Shown here: one piece after another, positions 12,313 to 22,360 of the stretch | Layout of the letters: every line of letters starts with the position of its first letter | Position numbering within the stretch: the first letter of the stretch is position 1 | Origin: Diphasiastrum complanatum | Lineage: Eukaryota > Streptophyta > Lycopodiopsida > Lycopodiales > Lycopodiaceae | Assembly (NCBI GenBank): GCA_029204225.1 | Contig: CM055092.1 | Span: 43,615,245-43,679,244 of the forward strand | Direction: 5' to 3' | Length of the DNA: 64,000 bases | Program-made: the position numbers and the translations under genes | Notes under the pieces: model-generated | Database searches by the model: none | What the model was told of the DNA's origin: nothing | What the model saw: only the letters and a program-made list of their open reading frames with translations

Positions 12313-13104
12313 CTTACTAGTGACTTCTACAAACAAGAAATAGATTTGATTGACTTGAAACTCACAAAGGTCTCACATTTGCAATGTTTCACTCAAATTT
12401 TATTTCTAATCCAACAAATGGACTTATAATCACAGTTCTATCACTCCCTCACAAACCTGGAATGAAGATAAGATGAAGTGAAAACTACTTTCAAACAAAT
12501 CTTGCCAAGAAATGGATTTGATTGTCTCTAGAAACTCACTAAGGTCTCTCTCTTGTAGTTTTTCACTCAAATTAGATTTCTAATCCAACAAATGGACTTA
12601 TAATCTCAGTTCTAGCACTCCCTCACAAAGTTGGAATGAAGATAAGATGATGTGAAATCTACTTACAATCAAATCTTGCCAATTTTGGCTATTTTTGGAC
12701 AAAAAAGTGACTTAATCTCTTTCTTCCTTCTTGGTGTACTTTCAAGACCTGTTTTTAACCTTAATAGGACTTGAACTCAGACTAGATTAATTAGATTCCA
12801 TGAAATAAATTCAAATCTAATCAATGGCAAATGATCTTGGTAGATTATCCTAGGAGATCTACCAGAAATTACACCATTAGCTCACAAATTGAATTTTTTT
12901 GGATCAAATGAATACCATGCATTTAATGCAGGTTCAGAGGTGCTCACACATGTGGATAGTACGAATTTGGTCCCCTACCAAGTTTGGGATCAAATCTCCT
13001 TACCAAAATCAAGATTCTAGCTTGCCCTCTCAATATAGTTTTTAGCACCAAAACTTGCTAAAAATGGATTTGTATTAGATCAATGGCTTATGCTCTTGTA
13101 CTTG
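12313..13104 (-). other. Leader between primer site and gag
   Basis: About 790 bases of non-coding leader. It contains an imperfect tandem duplication: the block ending aatctaatccaacaaatggacttataatc occurs near 12400-12435 and again near 12570-12605, each followed by a similar cagttct...cactccctcacaaa segment. A long duplicated leader of this kind may hold the packaging signal. Confidence 0.5.
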
Positions 13105-13116
13105 GCTCTGATACCA
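13105..13116 (-). other. Primer-binding site (initiator Met tRNA)
   Basis: GCTCTGATACCA on the plus strand is TGGTATCAGAGC on the minus strand, the complement of the initiator-Met tRNA 3' end used by plant copia elements. It touches the LTR at 13117, which makes that the 5' LTR. Confidence 0.9.
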
Positions 13117-13817
13117 TGTGAAAGTACTGTAATTTAGGACCATAAATGGATCTACAAAAGATCCACAAGAGTGATTGGATGCTTGCTTAACAATCTATCA
13201 AAAAACTAGACACAAAAAAGTTGATCTAGATTGGCAATTTGACAAACAACAAGCATTAACAATCAAAAGCATTGATCAACATTGAAATACAAGCCCACAC
13301 GTGTGTACTACAGGCTGTAGTACGGCCTTCAACCTGAGAAACAAGTATAAATTGATTTGGTTTCATTTGGATCACAAAAACTCAAAGTACATAGTGAACT
13401 AGCTTGAGATTGCCAATGAGCTCCAAAAATTTCTATCTACTCACTATGGAGAGAGGGAATACATAGCAAATTCGACTTCCTTCTTGAAGTTAGGTGGATT
13501 TCCAGCATGTAATAAGGAGGTTAACTCACTCTCCTTGACCTAAAATGAAACCCTAGTCTATTTCCTAGAGTCATGCTTGGTAGATAGCTAGTTGGTCAAA
13601 TTTTCACCTTAAATCTAGGATTTAGGTCCTATAAACTAGGAATCACTACCAAAATGACATGACCAACCCTATGGACTTGACCTAACCTACATTAGGAGTG
13701 GATTGCCATGTGGCATCTTGGCCTCACATGTGTGGAATCCACATATGTACAAAATTTACATTATACTACATGGTTTGTGATCAAGCTAGATTTGCCAATT
13801 TTTGGCAATTCTTCACA
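13117..13817 (-). repeat. 5' LTR of the 8375-13822 copia element
   Basis: Near-identical to 8380-9081. It carries the same CACACGTGTG palindrome (13296-13305) and the same TTGCCAA...TTGGCAA hairpin beside its end. The GAAAA duplication follows at 13818-13822. Confidence 0.88.
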
Positions 13818-13822
13818 GAAAA

Positions 13823-14160
13823 ATCTATACTTACCAGGACGGATTTTATGGGTACGACGAAACATGACTATCCAAATATTAGAAGAGTCGGAAGTGTTCC
13901 ACTTAGCATTGAACCAAGAGAAGGTAGAGTTAGGCTCCTTAGAAGCAGAGTATATTGAGGCATACGAAATCTCACCTAATTTGTCCAAAGCCTTGAATAA
14001 CCAATTGTTGCAACAATCTGGGGCCAAAGAAGTAGAAAAAAGGGACAAGATCTCCATGGGAGAAAGCGAAGGCAATAAAATTAGATTCACAAAAGGAGAG
14101 TCCAAAATCAGCTCTAAGTTGGGAAAGGCTGTGAGAGTAAATACAGCTGCCAACTATGTG
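13823..14160 (-). pseudogene. LINE 5' piece of the split zf-RVT region
   Basis: The minus-strand translation runs ELILDSPFVNLILLPSL, PDCCNNWLFKALDKLGEIS, then SNIWIVMFRRTHKIRPGKY and ends in phenylalanines exactly at the GAAAA duplication. In plant LINEs the zf-RVT domain begins with a similar W...P.K..FF segment, and the remaining zf-RVT residues continue at 8374 downward. It is therefore the same LINE separated by the copia insertion. The 5' end is truncated near 14160, before a CACTA fragment. Confidence 0.65.
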
Positions 14161-14235
14161 CGAAGGGAACAAACCGCAATGCAGCCGCAAGCTACCGCAA
14201 GGCACCGCCCAAGGCACCTTTCATCTACCTCCACT

Positions 14236-15008
14236 CGCACAAGCATCATTCATGGCTTCATATAGCCAAGAAATGTTGCATTGATCTGGGAGCTTCTCCA
14301 ATCCGGATGGAAAAGCATGGCCCTATGTGATCGACACCATCTCGTCCTATCAATATTATATTGATCTTTATATTTTTCGTATAATTCAATCCAAGATGAC
14401 AATTCTTCTATGTTGTATAGCATGAATGTGCAAACCTTGTCTCTCATACACTCAAAAAATCTAGCACACATTCCTTTTCCTTGTGGAACGCTCGCTTGTT
14501 TGTTGCTCTCCTCATCATTATCATGCCACAGTCTTGGAGCCCCTGGATTTTATTGTGTCAGGTACTCTATAATGTAAAACAAAGACTCTTGTACCATCCA
14601 ACCTTCTCCCATACTACCTTCTACATGCGCTTTTTGGTGAATAAAATCTTTTAGGACTTTCATAAAGCACTCCAAAAAAAACATCCATCTTGCACTCACA
14701 GGGCTCGCTAGCTCCACCTCATCAACAAGGTGAACCAATAGATGAATATGGATGTGCATGAATGATGGAGGAAGGTAACTCTCAAAAGCACGAACAATCT
14801 CAATAAATTTGAGATGCATGCGTCCTATATCTCCTATATCGACAATTCTGAGATAACGTTTTGTATTGTCCATAGAGGGTACAAAAAGTTATCCATATTT
14901 TATACACTCCCATATTGGACGACATTAAAAAGAACTCATTTACTGGATCCAATGGATGACAATGGACGATTATAGTCATAGCTAATGAATAATTCATCTC
15001 CAGCTTGC
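14236..15008 (-). pseudogene. CACTA (En/Spm) transposase fragment, DUF4218 region
   Basis: The translation SYLPPSFMHIHIHLLVHLVDE, then ARWMFFLECFMKVLKDFI and EGSMGEGWMVQE matches the DUF4218 region that follows the catalytic core in plant CACTA transposases (pattern: LPP.F...HL..HL..E, RWM...ER..K.LK). After one stop near 14550 the same frame continues to about 14250, including YNIEELSSWIELYEKYKDQYN. The catalytic domain and the terminal repeats are absent. The right edge abuts a copia reverse transcriptase cut at about 15010, so one of the two truncated the other. Confidence 0.75.
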
Positions 15009-15009
15009 A

Positions 15010-15686
15010 ATGATTGGCCTTTGACTTCGAATCCTTTGGAAGGTATATAGCTCTTCCTTGACGTTGTCGTTGAGAAATGTTGTCTTGACATCCATTTGGT
15101 GTATTTCGAGGTCGTATGTGGCTGCTAACGCAATTAGAGCCCTGATTGATTGCATCTTGACGACAAGATTGAAAATTTCTTGATAATCTACTCCTTGGAC
15201 TTGAGTGAATCCTCTAGCCACCATCTACACTTTCTATTTAGCAATGGAACCATCAAAGTTGATCTTCTTCTTAAAGATCCACTTGTTGTCGATAACTCTC
15301 TTGTGAGTGGGGAAGTCGACCAGTGTCCAGGTCTAGTTCATCAAAAAGAAGTTGTACTCACTTTCCATAGTTTCTTGTCACTTCACAGCATCCTTGGAGT
15401 TAATTGCTTCAGCTAGGGTCTCTCGTTCTTTTGATAAAGTCCAGAATGATTGAGGTGTATACCTCTCAGGAGCAGTCCGAGTCCGTGAGGATCTGCTGAT
15501 GTTTGGTTGACCAGGATGCGATGATGCTTCTTCTTGAATTTTTCTAGATCTGTTCAAGCTGGCTTGGTCTGGTCTGACGACAAGTATTGTCGGTTGCTCA
15601 GCTTTTGTAGCTGTACTTGCAGGTTTTGTAGAAGAAACATTATCGTTGGAAAATTTCATGCTACGTAAAATAGGATGAAATGACAT
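15010..15686 (-). pseudogene. Copia spacer and N-terminal reverse transcriptase
   Basis: Reverse transcriptase begins around 15380. Visible are KGFTQ-like RGFTQVQGVDYQE, SIRALIALAA and MDVKTTFLN, the first half of the palm. The frame ends at ELYTFQ and switches to unrelated sequence near 15010, so the YVDD active site is missing. Upstream is the Ser/Pro-rich spacer (PERYTPQSFWT) that separates integrase from reverse transcriptase. Stops lie between 15224 and 15378. Confidence 0.82.
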
Positions 15687-15719
15687 AGCATCGTTTATCG
15701 ATGGCTGTTTAGAATCATA

Positions 15720-16857
15720 CTATGTATGTTCTTGAAATATTACATCCCTAGAAACAAATACTACATTGGTGGATGGATCATAAACTTTGTAAGCTTTATG
15801 TTCATCATGATAGCCAATGAAAATACATTTATTTGTCCTATGATCCAGTTTCTTCCTAAGCTGTTTAGGAATGTGAACAAAACATATACAACCAAAGATT
15901 TCTAAATGGCTGACACTAGGCTTGTGTCCATGCCAAACTTCATAAAAAGTTTTGTTGTTGACGGCTTTGGTGTTGGATTTGTTCTGTAAGTAACAGGCTG
16001 TGGCAGTAGCTTTTGCCCAAAACTTCACAGGTTGGTGTGCTTGATGTAGCATGGATCTGGCTTAGTTGAGAAGAGTTCGATTCTTCTTTTCTACAATCTC
16101 GTTCTGTTGAGGTGAATAGGAAGTGGTGAATTGCCTTCTAATACCATGTTCAGCCATGTAGTCGGACATCTCGTTAAAGAGGTATTCATCGCCGCCATCA
16201 GTTCATAGTGCTTTTACTTTTAGACGTTTGTGTCTTAGCCATGGCCTTGAATCTCTTGAAGCATTCAAAGGCTTTAGATTTGTGCTTAATGAGCATGACT
16301 GTAGACCATCTAGAATAATCATTTATGAAAGTGATAAAATAGATTGCATCTCCTAAGGACGGAGTTGGCATTGGACCACAAAGATCGCTATGTACAAGAT
16401 CCAATACATGCTTTGTTTTGATGGAATGTGATTTGAAAAACTTGCTTCTAGAGTGCTTCCCATAGATGCATGATTCACAAAAGAAAGATTTCCTAAAATG
16501 TAATCCATCAACCAAATTATTACACCACAAATAGAAAAGTGATCTTGTATTCATGTGTCCAAATCGACTATGCCACAGAATAGCATTATTGTTTACATTT
16601 TCATGAGAGATGCTAGCTAATGCAACCGAATTAGAGAGTACTACGTAAAGTTTTCCGACTCTAGTGCATGTAGTCAGAATAGTATCTTCATCGAAGATTG
16701 TACACTGCACAGATGAGAAAGCAACAGTGTAGCCCTCATCAGTTATCTTAAAAATTGACAACAAGTTCTTTGACAATTGAGGTACGTGAAGAACATTAGT
16801 GACATAAATAGAAAGATCCTTTTTGAACGTGATCTTGACTGTCCCTTTGCCTTCCAC
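15720..16857 (-). pseudogene. Copia pre-integrase and integrase
   Basis: Integrase joins element DNA to the target. From 16857 downward: pre-integrase (VLHVPQLSKNLLS), the zinc motif HSRFGH...CESCIYGK, then first catalytic Asp in VHSDLCGP and the second in FINDYSRW. Around 16060-16200 the frame is broken by shifts, after which FWAKATATACYLQNKS, FGCICFVHIPKQ and SRDVIFQE complete the C-terminal part. Little else is lost, so this is a recognisable but dead integrase. Confidence 0.85.
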
Positions 16858-17451
16858 ACATTATGGTGCTTGAATCTCTGAGGTAGATGAATTGATCTTT
16901 GTTGTAAGCTGCATACTCAGTAAACCGTTCCTTACGAGAGGTCATGTGTTGGGTAACGTTGTTGCCACTGTTGTAAGCCATTAACAGATGTGTATCTTGC
17001 TCCTTGAATTCCACCACATTGGAGGAGTCTGACTGTTGTTTTTGTTGCTTCTTTGCCTCATTGTAGATGCAAATATGACACTCTTTTATGACATGATTGG
17101 CTCTCTTGCAATATCTGTAGAAAAGCTTCTTGCGCGATCCACTATTCTCACCTTGAGTGTGAGGCTTCTGTTGTTGCTACTGTTGCACTTGATTCTTGCC
17201 CTTGGAATAGTCCTTCTTCTTGGTGTACAGGGCCATCGATTTGTCTTTGATGGACAGGCTATCTCCGCATTTCTTCTCGAAGTAAGTGACCGATCACCTT
17301 TTGAAGAGTGAGGTCAGGTTGCGTGGAGATCATCACCACAAAGTGTTTACACAACTTTGGAAGTGAAGAGAGCAAGGTCATAACGGCATCATCATCTTGA
17401 ATAGCACATCCTACAACTAATAACTCATCCAATAAAGATTTGCATAAGATT
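16796..17451 (-). pseudogene. Copia Gag C-terminal half and protease remnant
   Basis: From the right: a UBN2-type Gag segment (LLDELLVVGCAIQDDDAVMTL, about 17285-17451), a basic linker, a zinc knuckle near 17070-17130 that reads YRYCKRANHVIKEC (first Cys lost), and a protease remnant in which the DSGA active site reads NSGNN followed by HMTSRKERF. Stops and shifts separate the pieces. Gag is cut on the right by gypsy sequence. Confidence 0.72.
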
Positions 17452-18279
17452 ATATTCGCTCTTTCAGTTAATCCATTGGCTTCGGTTTATACGGGGTTGT
17501 CTTTCTGTGTTTGATTAGAAAATATGAGGTCTCATAAAATGAATTGTATTATTAAGAAAATGAGTACCATGATCACTGACTAACTCAAGAGGACACCCAT
17601 AACGTGTAATTATAGATCTGAATAGAATAGCAACGACAATTTTTGCATCGTTTTGTTTCGGCGCTTCCGCTTCAACATTCTTCGTTGCATTGTCCGTTGC
17701 TACCAAAAGGTATTGACGTTTTGTGTGTCGAGTTTCTGGCTTAATTGGTCAAACAAAGTCAATCCTCCACTTTTCAAATGGTGCAAGCGGAATGATTGGC
17801 ATCACCAGCCAATTCATGGATTTGGTTGGTTTACCATATCTTTGGCATGGATCACAAGATTGGATATAAATAGAAACATCCTTAAACATGATAGGCCACC
17901 AATATTTGGCAGTCAAAATTTTATTAATAGTATTCTTTAAAGAAAAATGTCCACCAGCATCTTTAGAATGTGATGCTTGGATAACCTTTAATATATCTTC
18001 TACTTCAAGACACCTTAGCCGATGATCTGCACCAAGCTTATACAGAACATTGTTAATGATGGTATAAGGTGCAACCTTGTATTGAAATACTATTTTCTTC
18101 TCCAAATCATATCCATAAGGATATATCTGATCTTTAAGGTATATTATAATATCAGAATATAAAGAATTCGTAGAGGATATCTCGAACAAATTTTCATCAA
18201 TTTCGCTGCTCGATATTCTGTGACCCAGAAGTATATCTTCTCTCATACCGAAAAAACATTTTTCGAGGTGAAGTGACAA
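17452..18279 (-). pseudogene. Gypsy integrase, fused by deletion to end of reverse transcriptase
   Basis: The frame 18279-17749 starts with the end of reverse transcriptase (SLHLEKCFF, LLGHRISS) and runs directly into the integrase zinc-binding domain: HSKDAGGH...CDPCQRYGK. RNase H, normally between them, is gone without breaking the frame. Downstream, PFEKWRIDFV begins the catalytic core, and a second frame (17706-17515) holds VATDNATKNVEAEA and CPLELVSDHGTHFLN. The core ends near 17452 at the junction with copia Gag. Confidence 0.82.
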
Positions 18280-18790
18280 ACAAGTGTCTCAACACCTCTA
18301 CAATATAAGCTTTAGCTTCTGAATATAAGTCTTGATATTACTATACACACAAAAATCATCAATGAAAATTTTGAGAAATGTTCTTAGAAAAGCAGCGAAA
18401 ATCAACATTATGATTCTCTAAAAAGTAGCTGGTGCATTACACTGGACCAAAGTGCATTTTATTATAGGCATAAGTGCCCCAATCAGTAGTAAAGGTAGTC
18501 CTTGATCGATCCTCCTTCCTTACTCCAAATTGATTGTCACCATAGAAGCCATTAGAGAAACTGTAATGTTCTTGCCCAGTGACCTGGTCTAAAATGGAAT
18601 TCGTAAAGGGTAATGGATGGTGATCTTTCTTCGTAGCAGCATTCAGCCTCCAGAAATCATGGCAAATTCATATTTTGCCACCAAACTTCTTCTTTGGAAC
18701 TACAGGTGCAATTTAATTAGCTCTGTAGAATCAGACAGAATTGTACCTCCTGTCATGCTGGCCTGGGTATGGCTATGAATCTCACGTATG
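18280..18790 (-). pseudogene. Gypsy reverse transcriptase remnant
   Basis: Reading across frameshifts gives DHHPLPFTNSILDQVTG, then YSFSNGFYGDNQ (the GYSGF-like motif) and a DDFCVYS-like active site near 18345-18360, followed by the SLHLEKCFF strand of the next frame. It is broken by at least four stops or shifts. Confidence 0.65.
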
Positions 18791-19639
18791 GCTGACTTCA
18801 TAGATTTATTCTTGTTGTCGGTCTATTCTATTTTACCAAATTCTTGTTCAGATTCTTCAAATTTATCATCTGTATTCTCATCATCTGCATCAAAATTTTC
18901 AGAGTTCTAGTTTGTCGTTTCTGATTCACTTACATCAACATGTGCATTGCAAACCTCGAAGAATTCTTCTTTGTCCTCCGATGAATCATTATTCTCGTAA
19001 CATTCGAAATAATTTACATCAATATTTGATTCTTTAGAGAATATATTAAGATCATAAGAAGAATCTTCTAAAGTGAAACTGGTGTCACTCACAGGAGTTT
19101 CTCCTTCATATCTATCATGGCTCCAGATAATAATATGTTCTTCTGGTTTACCATGATTACTTTTCTCACCAGTCTAAAATCTCAGTTCTCTAGACTTCTA
19201 GTGTACACTTGCATTAGTCTATTAAAGCCAAGGTCGTCCTATTAAAACAAAATATGATGACAAACCAAGTGGTTTGATAACAATAAAATTCATTGTAAAA
19301 GGCATGGCTTGTATACTTGTTATTCGAGTTAGCAATTGACTCGAACTGCGAAATATAACTGTTAGCATCATCTGAAGACGTCCCTTTAAAATAATCATAT
19401 TTGATCTTCGAGATTGAGGTGAAACATGCAGTAGGGCCTTCCATATTCGGTTCTAGTTCAAGCTCAAGTTCCAAATTAGGATCAGGATCAGGCTCTGGAT
19501 TTACGACTTTAGAACCTGGCTCAGTTGCAGCAGAGGCTTCAGGAAGCGGATTTCCAAGTAGGTTTTCAGAATTAAAATTTAGGAAACGTGACTCTCCTCT
19601 TTGCAAAGATTCTTCAAGCCTTTTTGAAAAATTCTTCAC
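18791..19639 (-). pseudogene. Gypsy Gag N-terminus fused to protease remnant, plus acidic linker
   Basis: Frame 19639-19214 starts with a Gag N-terminus (KRLEESLQRGESRFLNF), a Pro/Glu/Asp-rich linker (NPEPDPDPNLELELELEP) and YDYFKGTSSDDANSYISQFES. It then passes without a stop into a segment whose alternative frame resembles the end of a retropepsin (FIVIKPLGL, LIGRPWL). A deletion has therefore joined Gag to protease. Further on, 19092-18907 is a very acidic segment (SNIDVNYFECYENNDSSEDKE) of unknown role between protease and reverse transcriptase. Confidence 0.65.
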
Positions 19640-19679
19640 GAAGTCCTTGATATCTTTCTAATCAAGCAAACTCCAGTCA

Positions 19680-20737
<1,058 letters not shown>

Positions 20738-20754
20738 AACGGCATTGAGCAACA

Positions 20755-21210
20755 ATACATTAACTCCTATTCGCCTCAGTCAAATGGTCTTGCTGAGAGA
20801 AAGAACAAGACCTTAGTTGAATCGTCAAAGTGCATGTTATCACATGCGACACTTCCGAAGTCCTTCTGGGTTGAAGCTGTTTCAACAGCAACCTATATTT
20901 AGAACAGATGTCCTACTAAAGGTCTCTCAGACAAAATACCATTCGAAATTTGGACAGGTGACAAACCTCCTTTATCAAACTTACAAGTTTTTGGATGTAC
21001 TGCTTTTACACAGATACCTCGTGATCGTGATCTCAGAAAGAAGCTCGACTTCCAAAGTATCAAATGTATTTTCATCATCTAGACTACTTCAAATCAAGCC
21101 TATAAGTTGTTCGATTTCATCGAGTCGAAGATAGTCACTAGCCGGGATGTCATCTTCATCGAAGATCAGTTTCAAGAACTCAAAGGAAAAGGCAGTGCCC
21201 GATTAGTTGA
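20755..21210 (+). pseudogene. Copia integrase C-terminal fragment
   Basis: Plus-strand translation gives YSPQSNGLAERKNKTLVES, CMLSHATLPKSFWVEAVSTA, FGCTAFTQIP and SRDVIFIEDQFQELKGKG, the C-terminal half of copia integrase from the catalytic Glu (in GLAERKN) onward. Stops occur at ATYI* and FII*. It begins right after the gypsy LTR end and stops near 21210. The ending SKIVTSRDVIFIEDQF is closest to the copia remnant at 44050-45075. Confidence 0.82.
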
Positions 21211-21660
21211 TTAGTAAAAAGGAGAATAACCAACATGACAGAATCTCTTTCAATTGCATAGGGTAAGCAGGTAGAGGATTATGAGAACTCTGAGGTCTGC
21301 CTGATCCGCTTGTAATCTCTTTCTTCCGGTACTCATGCAACTGCCTGGCCAGCATAGCGACGGTGGTCTCGGTTGCACCTAGCTCCGCTTTAGTATTGGC
21401 CATAATCTTTTCATGTCCCTTGTACCCTTTCTTATGTCTTATTTTCTTCTGTCACTAACATCTTTAAGTATAGTGTACGTTTGTCTCCAAGTCTCTCGCT
21501 CCTTATTGGCACTAGTCAATCCGTTAATGGCCCTAATTATGAGGTTCTTCTTCTTTCTGAGTTCATCCTTCAAGCTATGAATCTCTCGTTGGTTCATTGT
21601 CTCTCATCTAGTATAAACCTAGTCAGCATGCTATGGCGTTGATCGGGTTGATCATTGTTG
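21203..21660 (-). pseudogene. Coiled-coil-like coding remnant, unidentified
   Basis: Minus-strand frames give REIHSLKDELRKKKNLIIRA, then NKERETWRQTYTILKDVSD, and after a frameshift MANTKAELGATETTVAMLAR with QLHEYRKKE. The composition and heptad-like spacing suggest a helical Gag-like or structural protein. No conserved motif identifies it. It lies downstream, on the same strand, of a gypsy RNase H fragment. Confidence 0.35.
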
Positions 21661-21999
21661 TGTGATTCTTCCGTGTTGGTTATAGTAGGGTATTCCATCA
21701 TCTGTGGTTTAGCATCTATGCAAATATACATGTGATGAATATATAGTTGTTGAATTTACATCTGACGAAGTTGTTAACAACTCTACACCCCCTCTTTCTC
21801 CTTGTGTATCCACGTTTAAGTTTCTTCTAGGGTGGGTGTTTTTTACTGTTTACTTATAATTAGGCCATGTGCATTAACCCAAGGGTTGTTCTTTTGTGAT
21901 GTGCTCTAAAACATGTTCTAGACGATTCATGGCTCATCCTCTGAAGTTGGGGATTCTCTAGGCCTACTTGATTGACCCACTGGAATCCATACCATGCCT
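21661..21999. other. No recognisable feature
   Basis: Non-coding by inspection; probably part of the surrounding decayed retroelement. Confidence 0.4.
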
Positions 22000-22360
22000 A
22001 GGCTTTCAGTATTGTCCATAATTCTGCAACAATGGTTATGGGAGAAATGGTCACTCTACTTGGCTTACACTGCCAATAGTGATTGTCATCATAGGCTATT
22101 GTGGCTAGACTGTCAGCTGGTAGGTTCTGTGCTCGTGGGATATGCATCCACTCGATGTGGGCAAATTTTTTGATAAGTTCGCTGATGGCAATGGCATAGG
22201 CTTGAGTTGGTATACCCCAGTCATATCTCGGATTAGAAGTTGAGAATCTCCCATAATTCGTAAGTTGCCTATAGCTTGCCAGGACCTCATGGTCATTTGT
22301 AGACGGATGAGAAGAGCCTTATACTTGGTAGTGTTGTCTCTCCATACCTATAGATTCCAC
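22000..22360 (-). pseudogene. Gypsy-type RNase H fragment (RVT_3 / aRNH-like)
   Basis: Across one frameshift the minus strand reads YKALLIRLQMT, NLRIMGDSQLLI, then AIAISELIKKFAHIEWMHIP and NLPADSLATIA. GDSQL.I, HI.R..N..AD.LA and the spacing are the hallmarks of the RNase H fold found in plant Tat-type gypsy elements as an extra (archaeal-type) RNase H and in plant RVT_3 proteins. No other Pol domain is attached. Confidence 0.7.

Larger units (their letters stand above)
8375..13822 (-). mobile_element. Complete short Ty1/copia-like element inserted in a LINE
   Basis: Two LTRs in the same orientation (8380-9081 and 13117-13817) flank about 4 kb of internal sequence and are bordered by a 5-bp duplication, GAAAA, at 8375-8379 and 13818-13822. 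The primer site lies beside the right LTR and the polypurine tract beside the left, so transcription runs on the minus strand. By eye the LTRs differ by about a dozen substitutions and one indel over 700 bp, implying a recent insertion. Inside are Gag and protease followed by a region with no integrase, reverse transcriptase or RNase H motif. It must have moved with enzymes from another element. Confidence 0.85.
15010..17451 (-). mobile_element. Truncated Ty1/copia element, family A
   Basis: On the minus strand the order is Gag, protease, integrase, spacer and the start of reverse transcriptase, as in copia. The rest of reverse transcriptase, RNase H and both LTRs are lost: the left end stops in reverse transcriptase against a CACTA fragment, the right end stops in Gag against gypsy integrase. 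The sequence is closely related to the plus-strand copy at 32835-35317. Confidence 0.85.

Noticed and set aside
13698-14265. Plus-strand open frames of 86 and 185 codons
   Set aside because: They run across the copia LTR end, the GAAAA junction and the antisense of the LINE coding region, so they are shadows.
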